Shown: piece after piece, positions 24,005-30,874 of the stretch
How positions within the stretch are numbered: position 1 is the first letter of the stretch
Layout of the letters: each line of letters starts with the position of its first letter
From: Candidatus Magasanikiibacteriota bacterium
GTDB taxonomy: Bacteria; Patescibacteriota; Patescibacteriia; Magasanikbacterales; GWA2-37-8
Direction of reading: 5' to 3'
Length of the DNA stretch: 32,421 nucleotides
Assembly: GCA_943357105.1 (NCBI GenBank)
Contig: CALRGC010000011.1
Location: 1-32,421, forward strand
Notes under the pieces: model-generated
The model's database searches: none
What the model was told of the DNA's origin: nothing
The model's input: the letters and a program-made list of their open reading frames with translations, nothing else
Made by a program: the position numbers and the translations under genes

Positions 24005-24229
24005 ATGAAAATAAAAATCCGTGTACTGCCACGATCTTCAAAAAACGAGGTAGTCGGTGAAATGTCCGATGGAACTTTAAAAATAAAACTCACTGCTCCG
24101 CCGGTAGATGGCGCGGCCAATGGCGCACTGATAAAAATACTCGCACAATATTTTGATAAACCAAAAAATAAAATAAAAATCGTCGCAGGCGCGACGAGCA
24201 AAAATAAAACAATTGAAATTTTGGATTAA
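24005..24229 (+). CDS. DUF167 / YggU family protein
   Basis: A 74-residue small alpha/beta protein. MKIKIRVLPRSSKNEVVGE, LKIKLTAPPVDGAANGALIK and NKIKIVAGATSKNKTIEI are the typical YggU (DUF167) blocks, including the AxPxDGxANxxL core. The family's function is unknown. It follows nfo by 2 nt; GAGGA ten bases before the ATG may act as a ribosome-binding site, one of very few in the window. Its stop overlaps the stop of convergent yidD by 3-4 nt. Confidence 0.9.
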   Translation: MKIKIRVLPRSSKNEVVGEMSDGTLKIKLTAPPVDGAANGALIKILAQYFDKPKNKIKIVAGATSKNKTIEILD

Positions 24230-24501
24230 GGTAAATCCACGCCACCGTCATTCCAAGGATTGCATCGCAAAATTCTCCACATAGATTTAAACACGCCAAT
24301 TAATACGCCGTGTTTTTTTATACTTTGCTTTCCATACTCGCTACAGCTAGGATAAAATCGACAGTATCCGTGCGGAAAAAAATATTTCAGCAGCCCATGA
24401 TCCGGAGAAATTGTCTTTTGATATACCCAAATGAAAAAAATTACCACAAAGCGCGGTAAAATAATTATCTTTTTTATCTGTGTTAAGATGTTTTTCAGCA
24501 C
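24226..24501 (-). CDS. yidD: Membrane protein insertion efficiency factor YidD
   Basis: A 91-residue protein of the YidD family, a small membrane-associated helper of YidC insertion. The core is complete: FFIWVYQKTISPDHG, then CRFYPSCSEYGKQSIKKHG and MWRILRCNPWNDGG, with the conserved cysteines. The longest frame starts at ATG 24543 inside the second hairpin of structured element C; I prefer GTG at 24501, which directly follows the element's T-run and fits the family length. Neither start has a Shine-Dalgarno site, so translation may depend on how element C folds. It stands in the classic order rpmH-rnpA-yidD, but the usual next gene, yidC, is absent and the strand changes to nfo/DUF167. Confidence 0.85.
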   Translation of the reverse strand: MLKNILTQIKKIIILPRFVVIFFIWVYQKTISPDHGLLKYFFPHGYCRFYPSCSEYGKQSIKKHGVLIGVFKSMWRILRCNPWNDGGVDLP

Positions 24502-24502
24502 A

Positions 24503-24601
24503 AAAAGTTTTAAAATTATTTCTGAGCGGATTATGAAACCCACGGTTTCATCCCTGAGGCCTCGCGGCCGAGGAAAGCGAAGAAATCATTTTAAAACTTT
24601 T
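24503..24601 (-). repeat. Structured repeat element, copy C (three-way-junction terminator-like RNA)
   Basis: A 21-nt outer arm (24503-24523) pairs with 24581-24601 except for one mismatch. Inner hairpins are ATGAAACC/GGTTTCAT and GAGGCC-TCGC-GGCC (minus strand: GGCC-GCGA-GGCC). On the minus strand it follows rnpA: the rnpA stop codon (24586-24588) is inside the outer arm, and the T-run runs straight into the GTG start of yidD. It is the most diverged copy, yet it keeps the junction sequences and GNRA loop. Confidence 0.82.
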
Positions 24602-24978
24602 GCCCGCTGTAATAATAATTTCACTTCTTCGCTAATCTCAGCATATTCTTTCTCTTTCACTTCTGGCTTAGCGACAAAAAATAGATAATACCCCTCTTTG
24701 ATGCCATCGGTTTGCATAATCAGGCGTATTACCTCCCGAATCTGGCGTTTGGCCCGATTGCGGATAACTGCCTTTTTCGACACCTTTAGCCCCACATTTA
24801 TCGCTAATTTTAGCTGTTTTTTAAACTTATCCACATCCGCTGTGGGTGGAAAATACTGCTCATTTTTGGCTAATTCTAGCACCCGCAAACTCAAAAATCG
24901 GCCATTATACCAAATACCGTGTTTCAAAATCAGATTAAAATCCCTAACCTTTGTAAGATGGTTGTCTTTTTTATACAT
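24586..24978 (-). CDS. rnpA: Ribonuclease P protein component
   Basis: A 130-residue basic protein that assists the RNase P RNA in maturing tRNA 5' ends. The motif NRAKRQIREVIRL is the RNR signature; VSKKAVIRNRAKRQIREVIR spans the RNA-binding helix, and KVRDFNLILKHG near the N-terminus is the usual start region. The ATG at 24978 is chosen over 25002 because an extended -10 box (24985-24990) lies just before it. It follows rpmH, separated by a terminator-like hairpin that would act as an attenuator. Its last codons lie inside structured element C. Confidence 0.93.
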   Translation of the reverse strand: MYKKDNHLTKVRDFNLILKHGIWYNGRFLSLRVLELAKNEQYFPPTADVDKFKKQLKLAINVGLKVSKKAVIRNRAKRQIREVIRLIMQTDGIKEGYYLFFVAKPEVKEKEYAEISEEVKLLLQRAKVLK

Positions 24979-24984
24979 ATTCCC

Positions 24985-24990
24985 ATTATA
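24985..24990 (-). promoter_or_regulatory. Extended -10 promoter giving leaderless rnpA mRNA
   Basis: Minus strand TGC-TATAAT with the -10 ending 6 nt before the ATG, so transcription should begin at or next to the start codon. No good -35 is seen, as often with extended -10 promoters. Confidence 0.5.
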
Positions 24991-25004
24991 GCAAGAAAAC
25001 AAAA

Positions 25005-25021
25005 TCCCGACTAAGTCGGGA
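25005..25021. terminator. Hairpin terminator or attenuator between rpmH and rnpA
   Basis: TCCCGACT / AGTCGGGA (25005-25012 / 25014-25021) with T-runs on both sides: TTTTGTTTT on the minus strand after rpmH, and TTTTT on the plus strand. The stem resembles that of the rpsT terminator. Confidence 0.75.
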
Positions 25022-25027
25022 CTGTTT

Positions 25028-25207
25028 TTATCTGGTTTTTCTTAATCTTTTACCTCTTTTTTCATCGGAAACAGTAAGTTTTTTACGTCCCTTAGCGCGA
25101 CGACGGCTCAATACGGTGCGACCACCTTTTGTAGCCATTCTTTCCAAAAAGCCGTGGGCTTTAGAGCGGTGTTTCTTTTTCGGTTGATAGGTTCGTTTGG
25201 TTGCCAT
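25028..25207 (-). CDS. rpmH: 50S ribosomal protein L34
   Basis: A 59-residue, extremely basic protein too short for usual ORF cut-offs. It starts [20 protein letters not shown] and contains [20 protein letters not shown], the L34 core (E. coli: KRTFQPSVLKRNRSHGF and RMATKNGRQVLARRRAKGR). It is longer than the usual 44-47 residues because of a short N-terminal addition and a basic tail of about 11 residues after LTVSD. It sits at the classic place next to rnpA and divergent from dnaA, with its own strong promoter. Confidence 0.96.
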   Translation of the reverse strand: MATKRTYQPKKKHRSKAHGFLERMATKGGRTVLSRRRAKGRKKLTVSDEKRGKRLRKTR

Positions 25208-25233
25208 ATAATATATTAACTAGTTACAATGAT

Positions 25234-25262
25234 ATTATAGCATATTTAAAGGGAAAAGTCAA
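25234..25262 (-). promoter_or_regulatory. Promoter of rpmH
   Basis: Minus strand TTGACT (25257-25262), 17 bp, TATAAT (25234-25239), with TGC before the -10 (extended). Confidence 0.8.
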
Positions 25263-25282
25263 CAATCCACAAAAAGGGTGAG

Positions 25283-25291
25283 TTATCCACA
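25283..25291 (+). other. Perfect DnaA box upstream of dnaA
   Basis: TTATCCACA, the consensus DnaA box, lies between the rpmH and dnaA promoters, with a weaker CAATCCACA at 25263-25271 abutting the rpmH -35. It may serve dnaA autoregulation or be part of a bipartite origin with the dnaA-dnaN gap. Confidence 0.75.
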
Positions 25292-25320
25292 AGTTTTGCA
25301 CACTTTGCTAACTTTTAAAA

Positions 25321-25349
25321 TTGGTCAACCACCTTATTTGTGCTAAAAT
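25321..25349 (+). promoter_or_regulatory. Promoter of dnaA
   Basis: TTGGTC (25321-25326), 17 bp, TAAAAT (25344-25349), with TGC as extended -10; 28 nt before the ATG. Confidence 0.65.
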
Positions 25350-25377
25350 AAGACAAAAGTTTTAAATTTAACTATCT

Positions 25378-26769
25378 ATGACCAATAACGAAATCTGGCA
25401 GGCCGTATTGTCCGAAGTAGAACTGACCATTTCCAAGGCAAACTTCAATACTTGGTTCAAAAATACCGGCATTGTCTCTTTTCAGGATAGCCAAGTAATA
25501 CTTTGTGTCCCCAACACCTTTAATCAAGCCTGGATTGAAAAAAAACACCACCAGCAAATCATCAAATCCCTTGAAAGGATCACTTCTTTGCCTATTCGCA
25601 AGCTGGAATACAAAATTGAAAATATAAAAAATGTTTCTGAACTGACTATTAACACCTCGATCACTCCGCCAACCCACCACCAGGAAGAAAAAGCCCACAT
25701 CTCACCTATTCCACAGGCCGCTCCCTTGGTTTCTCCGGGCTTTAGTATTAATCCGAAATATAACTTTGACAATTTTGTAGTAGGAAAGGGATCGGAACTA
25801 GCCTTTACTGCCGCCAAAGCTGTGGCGGATAGACCAGGTGAGTCTTACAACCCTTTATTTATATACGGTGGTGTAGGGTTGGGAAAAACCCATCTTTTGC
25901 AGGCGGTGGCCAATGAATTACTGCGCAAAAATCCCCAAACCAACATCATGTATGTCAGTGCCGAAAAATTTACCAATGATTTTGTCACCTCTTTGCGCAA
26001 CGGCAACGCTCGTGACTTTCAAAATCGTTACCGCCTCATTGATGCCCTTTTGATTGATGATATTCAATTTATTGCCGGCAAAGACGCTTCGCAAGAATCT
26101 TTCTTTCACACCTTTAATGAGCTTCATCAGGCCAACAAACAGGTTATCTTGACCTCTGATCGTCCACCAAAAGCTATTCCGGCTTTAGAAGACCGCCTTA
26201 AATCACGCTTTGAATGGGGAATGATCGTGGATGTCACCGCTCCGGACTTTGAAACCAGGGTCGCTATCTTGGACAAAAAATGTCAGGAAAAAAACTTTCC
26301 GCTGGACATCAAAATTTTACATACGGCCGCGACGATTGTTCAGAGCAACATTCGTGAACTAGAGGGCGCCCTTAACAAAATTATCGCCTACCATCAACTT
26401 AAAAATATGACCCCTACTCAAGAATCGGTAAAATCACTACTTTCCAGCTTTGATTCTTCCTCGGCTCGCCGCTCAGTGACTTCCACACAGCTTATTGAGA
26501 CCGTCTGTGGCTTTTATAATGTCAGCACCGAGGATGTTTGCGGCAAGAGTCGTGAAAAGAAACTGTCGTTCCCCCGCCAAGTTATTATGTATTTACTGCG
26601 CAACGACCTAAAGATGTCTTTTCCAGCCATCGGCGATGAACTGGGCGGTCGCGACCATACCACCGCCATGCACGCTAACGAAAAAATCTCGCGCGAATTT
26701 GAAAACGATCTAAAGTTAAAACAAGAAATCGAACTTATTCGCCAGCGTTTATATATAAATAATATTTAA
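25378..26769 (+). CDS. dnaA: Chromosomal replication initiator DnaA
   Basis: A 463-residue AAA+ initiator. Domain I is at about 1-75 (EIWQAVLSEVELTISKANFN, then TWFKNTGIVSFQ), a short linker (75-125) is rich in His/Pro, domain III has Walker A YGGVGLGKTHLLQ (163-175) and Walker B ALLIDDIQFIAGK (about 222-234), and domain IV carries the DnaA-box recognition signature GGRDHTTAMHA (about 424). All catalytic and DNA-contact motifs are intact, and the length is normal. It is flanked by a perfect DnaA box upstream and a cluster of near-consensus boxes downstream, so it probably regulates itself and acts in cis at the origin. Confidence 0.98.
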   Translation: MTNNEIWQAVLSEVELTISKANFNTWFKNTGIVSFQDSQVILCVPNTFNQAWIEKKHHQQIIKSLERITSLPIRKLEYKIENIKNVSELTINTSITPPTHHQEEKAHISPIPQAAPLVSPGFSINPKYNFDNFVVGKGSELAFTAAKAVADRPGESYNPLFIYGGVGLGKTHLLQAVANELLRKNPQTNIMYVSAEKFTNDFVTSLRNGNARDFQNRYRLIDALLIDDIQFIAGKDASQESFFHTFNELHQANKQVILTSDRPPKAIPALEDRLKSRFEWGMIVDVTAPDFETRVAILDKKCQEKNFPLDIKILHTAATIVQSNIRELEGALNKIIAYHQLKNMTPTQESVKSLLSSFDSSSARRSVTSTQLIETVCGFYNVSTEDVCGKSREKKLSFPRQVIMYLLRNDLKMSFPAIGDELGGRDHTTAMHANEKISREFENDLKLKQEIELIRQRLYINNI

Positions 26770-27030
26770 ATAGTTTTGTTTTTTGGCTTAACGGTGTGAA
26801 TATTTATGTTAATAAGTTGTTCACACCACCTGAATAAACAGACCACTTGTTAACAATAAAAAATTAAAATAGTTTTTGTCCGTTCTCATCCACACCTTAA
26901 TCACTCCGGACAAAAAATTTATTAACATAAAATTTAGCTAACCTTAAATAAAAAAACCACTTATTAACTCTGTCCCCACCCTTATTAGTATTACTATATT
27001 TATATATAAAACACTTATCCACCACCCAAT
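26770..27030. other. Probable replication origin (oriC) between dnaA and dnaN
   Basis: A 261-bp AT-rich gap with several near-consensus DnaA boxes: ATATTCACA (minus, 26795-26803), TTGTTCACA (26817-26825), TCATCCACA (26886-26894) and TTATCCACC (27015-27023). The first two form the inverted repeat GGTGTGAA ... TTCACACC. A second inverted repeat TTTTTGTCCG (26873-26882) / CGGACAAAAA (26907-26916) encloses the third. CCACTTRTTAAC is directly repeated at 26843-26854 and 26957-26968. The run of A/T at 26915-27010 could be the unwinding element. No box is a perfect TTATCCACA. Confidence 0.7.
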
Positions 27031-28155
27031 ATGAAAATAACCTGTACAAAGGAGAATTTGTCCAAAGCACTTTCAATAGTCGGTGGCATCGCCAACAAAA
27101 GTGTGAACCTACCCATACTTGGAAATGTGTTAATTAAAGCCGATGACCAAAAAACCGAACTAATTGCCACCAATCTTGAATTGGCTATAATTGTGCACGT
27201 TCGCTCGAAAGTGGATGAACCGGGAAGTTTTACAGTTCCAGCCCGCACTTTGAGTGAATTTGTGGGTTTGTTGTCAGAAGAAAATATCGAGATGGAACTA
27301 AAAGACAACGAGTTGGTAATAAATTGTGGAAAGTCATCTACTAAAATAAAAGGTTCGCCGGCGGATGAATTTCCGGTTATCCCTTCTGTTCATCAAGGCG
27401 CTGGATTTTTGTTTGCCGTTGATGAGTTAAAAAATGGTATGGGGCAAACTGTTTCTTCTCTGGCGCGATCTGAGATCAGACCGGAATTATCCGGCATGTA
27501 TTTTGGTTTCAACACCTCCTACTATAAGGGGTTGGTTTTGGCCGCAACGGATAGTTATCGTTTGGCGGAAAAAAGAGTCGCTATCAAGCAAGGAGAGGGC
27601 GAATTTAAGATTATAGTGCCAGGCCGAGCAACTTCAGAAATTATCCATATCCTGTCTTTGGTGGAAGCGGAAGACGGAGAAAAACATGTCCGATTTTTAG
27701 TAAGTGAAAATCAGATCGCGGTGCATTATGGTAATACCCAGTTGGTTTCTCGTCTGGTGGAAGGAAATTATCCTGATTACGCCCAAATAATTCCTAAAGA
27801 ATTTAAAACCACCGCTGTATTTGATACGGAAAAAATGACCAAAGAGATAAAAATGGCTAGTTTATTTACGACAGTTGGGGTAAACGCGATTAATTGTGTC
27901 TTTGATAACAAAGAAGGGGTAATAAAACTTACTTCAACCTCATCTCAAACTGGTGAATATAGTTCCGAAGTGGCGGCCGATATTAAAGGTGAAGAAAATA
28001 AAATTACTTTAAACCACCGTTATGTTTTGGATGGGCTTAATAATTTGAGATCAGAAAGCGCATTTTTTAAAATTATTAATGCCGACAGTCCGTGTGTGGT
28101 GGTGCCAACCAACGACAACAATTTTCTCTATATTATTATGCCTATTCGTCAGTAA
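27031..28155 (+). CDS. dnaN: DNA polymerase III beta subunit (sliding clamp)
   Basis: A 374-residue clamp with three similar domains, normal in length. It starts MKITCTKENLSKALSIVGGI and contains NLPILGNVLIKADDQ, FTVPARTLSEFVGLL, GMYFGFNTSYYKGLVLAATDSYRLAEKRV and the C-terminal peptide-binding groove end NFLYIIMPIRQ (family consensus ends Y-x-x-M-P-x-R). It encircles DNA and tethers the replicase; its loader partner holA is also in this window. ribE starts 3 nt after its stop, so the riboflavin genes may be read from the dnaN transcript. Confidence 0.98.
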   Translation: MKITCTKENLSKALSIVGGIANKSVNLPILGNVLIKADDQKTELIATNLELAIIVHVRSKVDEPGSFTVPARTLSEFVGLLSEENIEMELKDNELVINCGKSSTKIKGSPADEFPVIPSVHQGAGFLFAVDELKNGMGQTVSSLARSEIRPELSGMYFGFNTSYYKGLVLAATDSYRLAEKRVAIKQGEGEFKIIVPGRATSEIIHILSLVEAEDGEKHVRFLVSENQIAVHYGNTQLVSRLVEGNYPDYAQIIPKEFKTTAVFDTEKMTKEIKMASLFTTVGVNAINCVFDNKEGVIKLTSTSSQTGEYSSEVAADIKGEENKITLNHRYVLDGLNNLRSESAFFKIINADSPCVVVPTNDNNFLYIIMPIRQ

Positions 28156-28158
28156 TCT

Positions 28159-28734
28159 ATGTTTACTGGTATAATAACTAACACCGCCAGGCTCCGCTCT
28201 AGTAAAAAAAGTGTTTTTGCGATTGAGGCGAAAGAAAAATTTGTTTCCCAAACAAAAATTGGCGATAGTGTCGCGGTCAGTGGTGTGTGTTTGACTGTAG
28301 AAAAAAAAGAAAAAGACAAATTATTTTTTTCGGTAATGCCAGAAACACTAAAACGAACAAATTTGGGCACTCTCAAAACCGGTTCGTTGTTGAATTTAGA
28401 GCAGTCGGTAACGATGAAAACGCTTTTGTCTGGTCATCTGGTGCAAGGTCATATAGATGGAGTGGGGAAAATAAAAGAGATAAAAAAACAAGGCAACAGT
28501 CGTGAGATACGGATCACCGCCAGTCCTAGTATTCTAAAATTTTTAGTAGAAAAAGGGTCGGTAGCCTTGAACGGTGTCTCATTAACAGTCGCGAAACTAA
28601 AAAAAGACAGTTTTTGGGTCGCGGTTATTCCTCATACTTGGCAGGAAACCAATTTTAAAAAAGCCGGGCTCGGAGATGAAGTAAATATTGAAATAGATAT
28701 AGTTGCTAAATATATTAAAAAATTTTTAAAATAA
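28159..28734 (+). CDS. ribE: Riboflavin synthase alpha chain
   Basis: A 191-residue enzyme that dismutates two 6,7-dimethyl-8-ribityllumazine molecules into riboflavin and the RibD product. It consists of two tandem lumazine-binding domains: the first begins MFTGIITNTARL and has GDSVAVSGVCLTV, the second begins GHLVQGHIDGVGKI and has KGSVALNGVSLTV, as in all RibE proteins. The C-terminal VNIEIDIVAKYIKKFL is the trimerisation helix. It lies 3 nt after dnaN, with no promoter and no FMN riboswitch in between, so regulation by flavin at this point is unlikely. ribH follows after 7 nt. Confidence 0.95.
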   Translation: MFTGIITNTARLRSSKKSVFAIEAKEKFVSQTKIGDSVAVSGVCLTVEKKEKDKLFFSVMPETLKRTNLGTLKTGSLLNLEQSVTMKTLLSGHLVQGHIDGVGKIKEIKKQGNSREIRITASPSILKFLVEKGSVALNGVSLTVAKLKKDSFWVAVIPHTWQETNFKKAGLGDEVNIEIDIVAKYIKKFLK

Positions 28735-28741
28735 TTTTTTT

Positions 28742-29185
28742 ATGAAACCAGCCAACGAAATAAAGATCGCGATTGTCAGCGGCGCTTTTTGGGAAGAAAT
28801 TGTGGAAAATTTAGAGAAACATTGTGTGGCTACTTTAGAAAAAAAAGGTATAGATAAAAATAATATTAAAATTGTGCGTGTGCCGGGAAGTTTTGAGATA
28901 CCACTGTTGGTAAAAAAGTTGGCAAAAGAAAATAAATACGACGCGATTATTACTTTTGGCGCTATTCACAAAGGCAAGACCTATCATTTTGAATTAATTG
29001 CCAATGAATGCGCGCGCGCTTGTATGAATCTTGGTTTAGAATTTGAAGTGCCGGTAATATTTGAAGTTTTGGCGGTATATAATATCCAAGATGCCTACGA
29101 TCGCTCCACTCAAGTAAAAGATAATCGCGGTGTCGAGGCGGCCAACGCCGCTTGGGCAGTGCTGGAATCTTTGGACAAAGTGTAA
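28742..29185 (+). CDS. ribH: 6,7-dimethyl-8-ribityllumazine synthase
   Basis: A 147-residue lumazine synthase, which condenses the pyrimidine product of RibA/RibD with dihydroxybutanone phosphate. Seen: KIAIVSGAFWEEIV at the start (substrate-binding aromatic Phe/Trp), VPGSFEIPLLVKKL, ITFGAIHKGKTYHFELIANE with the catalytic His, and VPVIFEVLAVYNIQDAYDRS. The family's IRG (V/I-R-G-x-T-x-H-F) reads IHKGKTYHF here, one residue longer, and the usual FGVLT reads FEVLA; both are small departures. It is the second gene of the riboflavin cluster, 2 nt before ribA. Confidence 0.92.
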   Translation: MKPANEIKIAIVSGAFWEEIVENLEKHCVATLEKKGIDKNNIKIVRVPGSFEIPLLVKKLAKENKYDAIITFGAIHKGKTYHFELIANECARACMNLGLEFEVPVIFEVLAVYNIQDAYDRSTQVKDNRGVEAANAAWAVLESLDKV

Positions 29186-29187
29186 TT

Positions 29188-29784
29188 ATGAAAAAACTGG
29201 TAGTGAAAAAAATTACCGAAGCCAATCTGCCTACCAAGTACGGTAATTTTCAGATTTTAGTTTTTAAATCCAGTTTGGACGATCGCGCCCAGGTGGCTTT
29301 GGTCAAAGGAGATATAAACAAACAATCGGTTTTGTTGCGACTGCATTCTAAATGTCTTACTGGCGATACCTTTGCCTCCCTAAAGTGTGATTGTGGAACA
29401 CAGCTTGATTTAAGTTTAAAAAAAATCGCCCGGTCAGGTGGTATTTTAATATATTTAAATCAGGAAGGCCGAGACATCGGATTGGAAAATAAAATTAAAG
29501 CCTATGCGCTTCAAGACAAGGGTGAGGATACGGTAGAAGCCAATTTGGATTTGGGTTTGCCGGCCGACGCGAGAGATTATAAAATCGCCGCTTTAATTTT
29601 GAAATATCTGAAAGTTAAACAAGTAAATTTACTTACCAACAATCCGGATAAAACCAAACAACTTGAAGAAGATGGTATAAAGATAGCCAAAATAATCCCT
29701 CTAGAAATTAAGCCAAATAAATTTAACAAATTTTATTTGCAGACCAAGAAAAACAAGATGGGTCATAAATTAAAACTGACCTAG
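29188..29784 (+). CDS. ribA: GTP cyclohydrolase II (RibA only)
   Basis: A 198-residue zinc enzyme that opens GTP to the first pyrimidine intermediate of riboflavin. Motifs: VLLRLHSKCLTGDTFASLKC with the following DCG, giving the three zinc cysteines; ILIYLNQEGRDIGLENKIKA (catalytic region); DTVEANLDLGLPADARDYKI; and VNLLTNNPDKTKQLEEDGIK. It lacks the DHBP synthase (RibB) domain often fused at the N-terminus, and no separate ribB is in the window. The frame is open 36 nt further upstream into ribH, but ATG 29188 fits the family start. ribD begins 1 nt after its stop. Confidence 0.95.
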   Translation: MKKLVVKKITEANLPTKYGNFQILVFKSSLDDRAQVALVKGDINKQSVLLRLHSKCLTGDTFASLKCDCGTQLDLSLKKIARSGGILIYLNQEGRDIGLENKIKAYALQDKGEDTVEANLDLGLPADARDYKIAALILKYLKVKQVNLLTNNPDKTKQLEEDGIKIAKIIPLEIKPNKFNKFYLQTKKNKMGHKLKLT

Positions 29785-29785
29785 T

Positions 29786-30874
29786 ATGGCCATAACCAAA
29801 GAAGATAAAAAATATTTGCAATTGACTTTGGAGTTGGCGGCTAAAGCGAGAGGTTTTACCAATCCCAATCCAATGGTTGGGGCGGTAATAGTAAAAAATA
29901 GCAAAATTATTGGCCAAGGTTATCATAAAAAATATCGCGGACCGCACGCCGAAGTTGAAGCTTTTAAAAACGCCAAAGAAAATGCGCGTGGAGGTACTCT
30001 ATATGTTAGCTTAGAACCTTGTTCTCATCTATGGAAAAACACCCCGCCTTGCGTAGGGGCAGTAATTGCTTCAGGGGTAAAAAGAGTGGTCTGTTGCACC
30101 ATAGATCCAAATAAAAAAGTTTCCGGTCGGGGTATAAAACAATTAAAAGCGGCGGGAATAAAAGTGGAAGTTGGTGCCCTGGAGAAAGAAGCCAAGTCAC
30201 TCAACGAGGCATTTTTTTGTTTTCATCAGAAACAACGCCCGTTTATAGCAATAAAGTTCGCCTGTTCGTTAGATGGGCGCACAGCGACTCACAGTGGTGA
30301 TTCCAAATGGATCACCAACGAACAGGCGCGTAAATTTTCTCGTGATTTACGCGGAGAATATCAAGCTATAGTAGTTGGCACAAATACAGTTTTGCAAGAC
30401 AATCCGCATCTGGGTGTAAGAAATAAAAAATTCAAAGATCCACTAAGAATAATTTTGGACGCCAATCTAAAAATAAAAACAAACGCGCGGGTCTATCGCG
30501 ACAACAATGTTTTGGTGCTAACTTCGCCGTCATATAATCGAGCCAAACTAAAACAACTAACAAAAAAAGGAATAGAGGTGGTGGTAAAAGAGGAAAAACA
30601 GATTTCGATAAAAACAATTTTACAAGAATTAACCAAAAGAAAGATAATCAGCCTATTCGTGGAAGGCGGCGCCGAACTACAAGGCAGTTTTCTAGACGCC
30701 AAAATGGCCGACAAGTTTTATATTTTCTACGCCCCAATAATTATCGGCGGCAAAGACTCTCTAAAAGCAATCGGCGGACAAGGTGTAAAAAATGTAGCGG
30801 ATGCTGTTAGATTAAAAAATATTTCCATTAAAAATTTTGGTGATAACTTCCTAATAATAGGAGATAGAAAATAA
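29786..30874 (+). CDS. ribD: Bifunctional pyrimidine deaminase/reductase
   Basis: A 362-residue enzyme catalysing the second and third steps of the pyrimidine branch. The deaminase domain (1-145) has HAE at 54-56 and YVSLEPC, with zinc cysteines at 79 and 89; the loop reads CSHLWKNTPPC, one residue longer than the usual CSHxGRTPPC. The reductase domain (about 150-362) shows FIAIKFACSLDGRTATHSGD, SKWITNEQARKFSRDLR and VEGGAELQGSFLDAKMADKF, all typical. It is the last gene of the cluster; its stop codon overlaps the first bases of structured element D. The deaminase-type fusion at 4168-5292 shares the same C-X9-C spacing. Confidence 0.95.
   Translation: MAITKEDKKYLQLTLELAAKARGFTNPNPMVGAVIVKNSKIIGQGYHKKYRGPHAEVEAFKNAKENARGGTLYVSLEPCSHLWKNTPPCVGAVIASGVKRVVCCTIDPNKKVSGRGIKQLKAAGIKVEVGALEKEAKSLNEAFFCFHQKQRPFIAIKFACSLDGRTATHSGDSKWITNEQARKFSRDLRGEYQAIVVGTNTVLQDNPHLGVRNKKFKDPLRIILDANLKIKTNARVYRDNNVLVLTSPSYNRAKLKQLTKKGIEVVVKEEKQISIKTILQELTKRKIISLFVEGGAELQGSFLDAKMADKFYIFYAPIIIGGKDSLKAIGGQGVKNVADAVRLKNISIKNFGDNFLIIGDRK

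Noticed and set aside
24543-24545. ATG at 24543 as the yidD start
   Set aside because: It lies inside hairpin P2 of element C and adds 14 residues not typical of the family; GTG at 24501 is preferred, with moderate certainty.
28156-28158. FMN riboswitch in front of the rib genes
   Set aside because: Only 3 nt separate dnaN and ribE, and no conserved FMN-aptamer blocks are visible in the upstream coding sequence.
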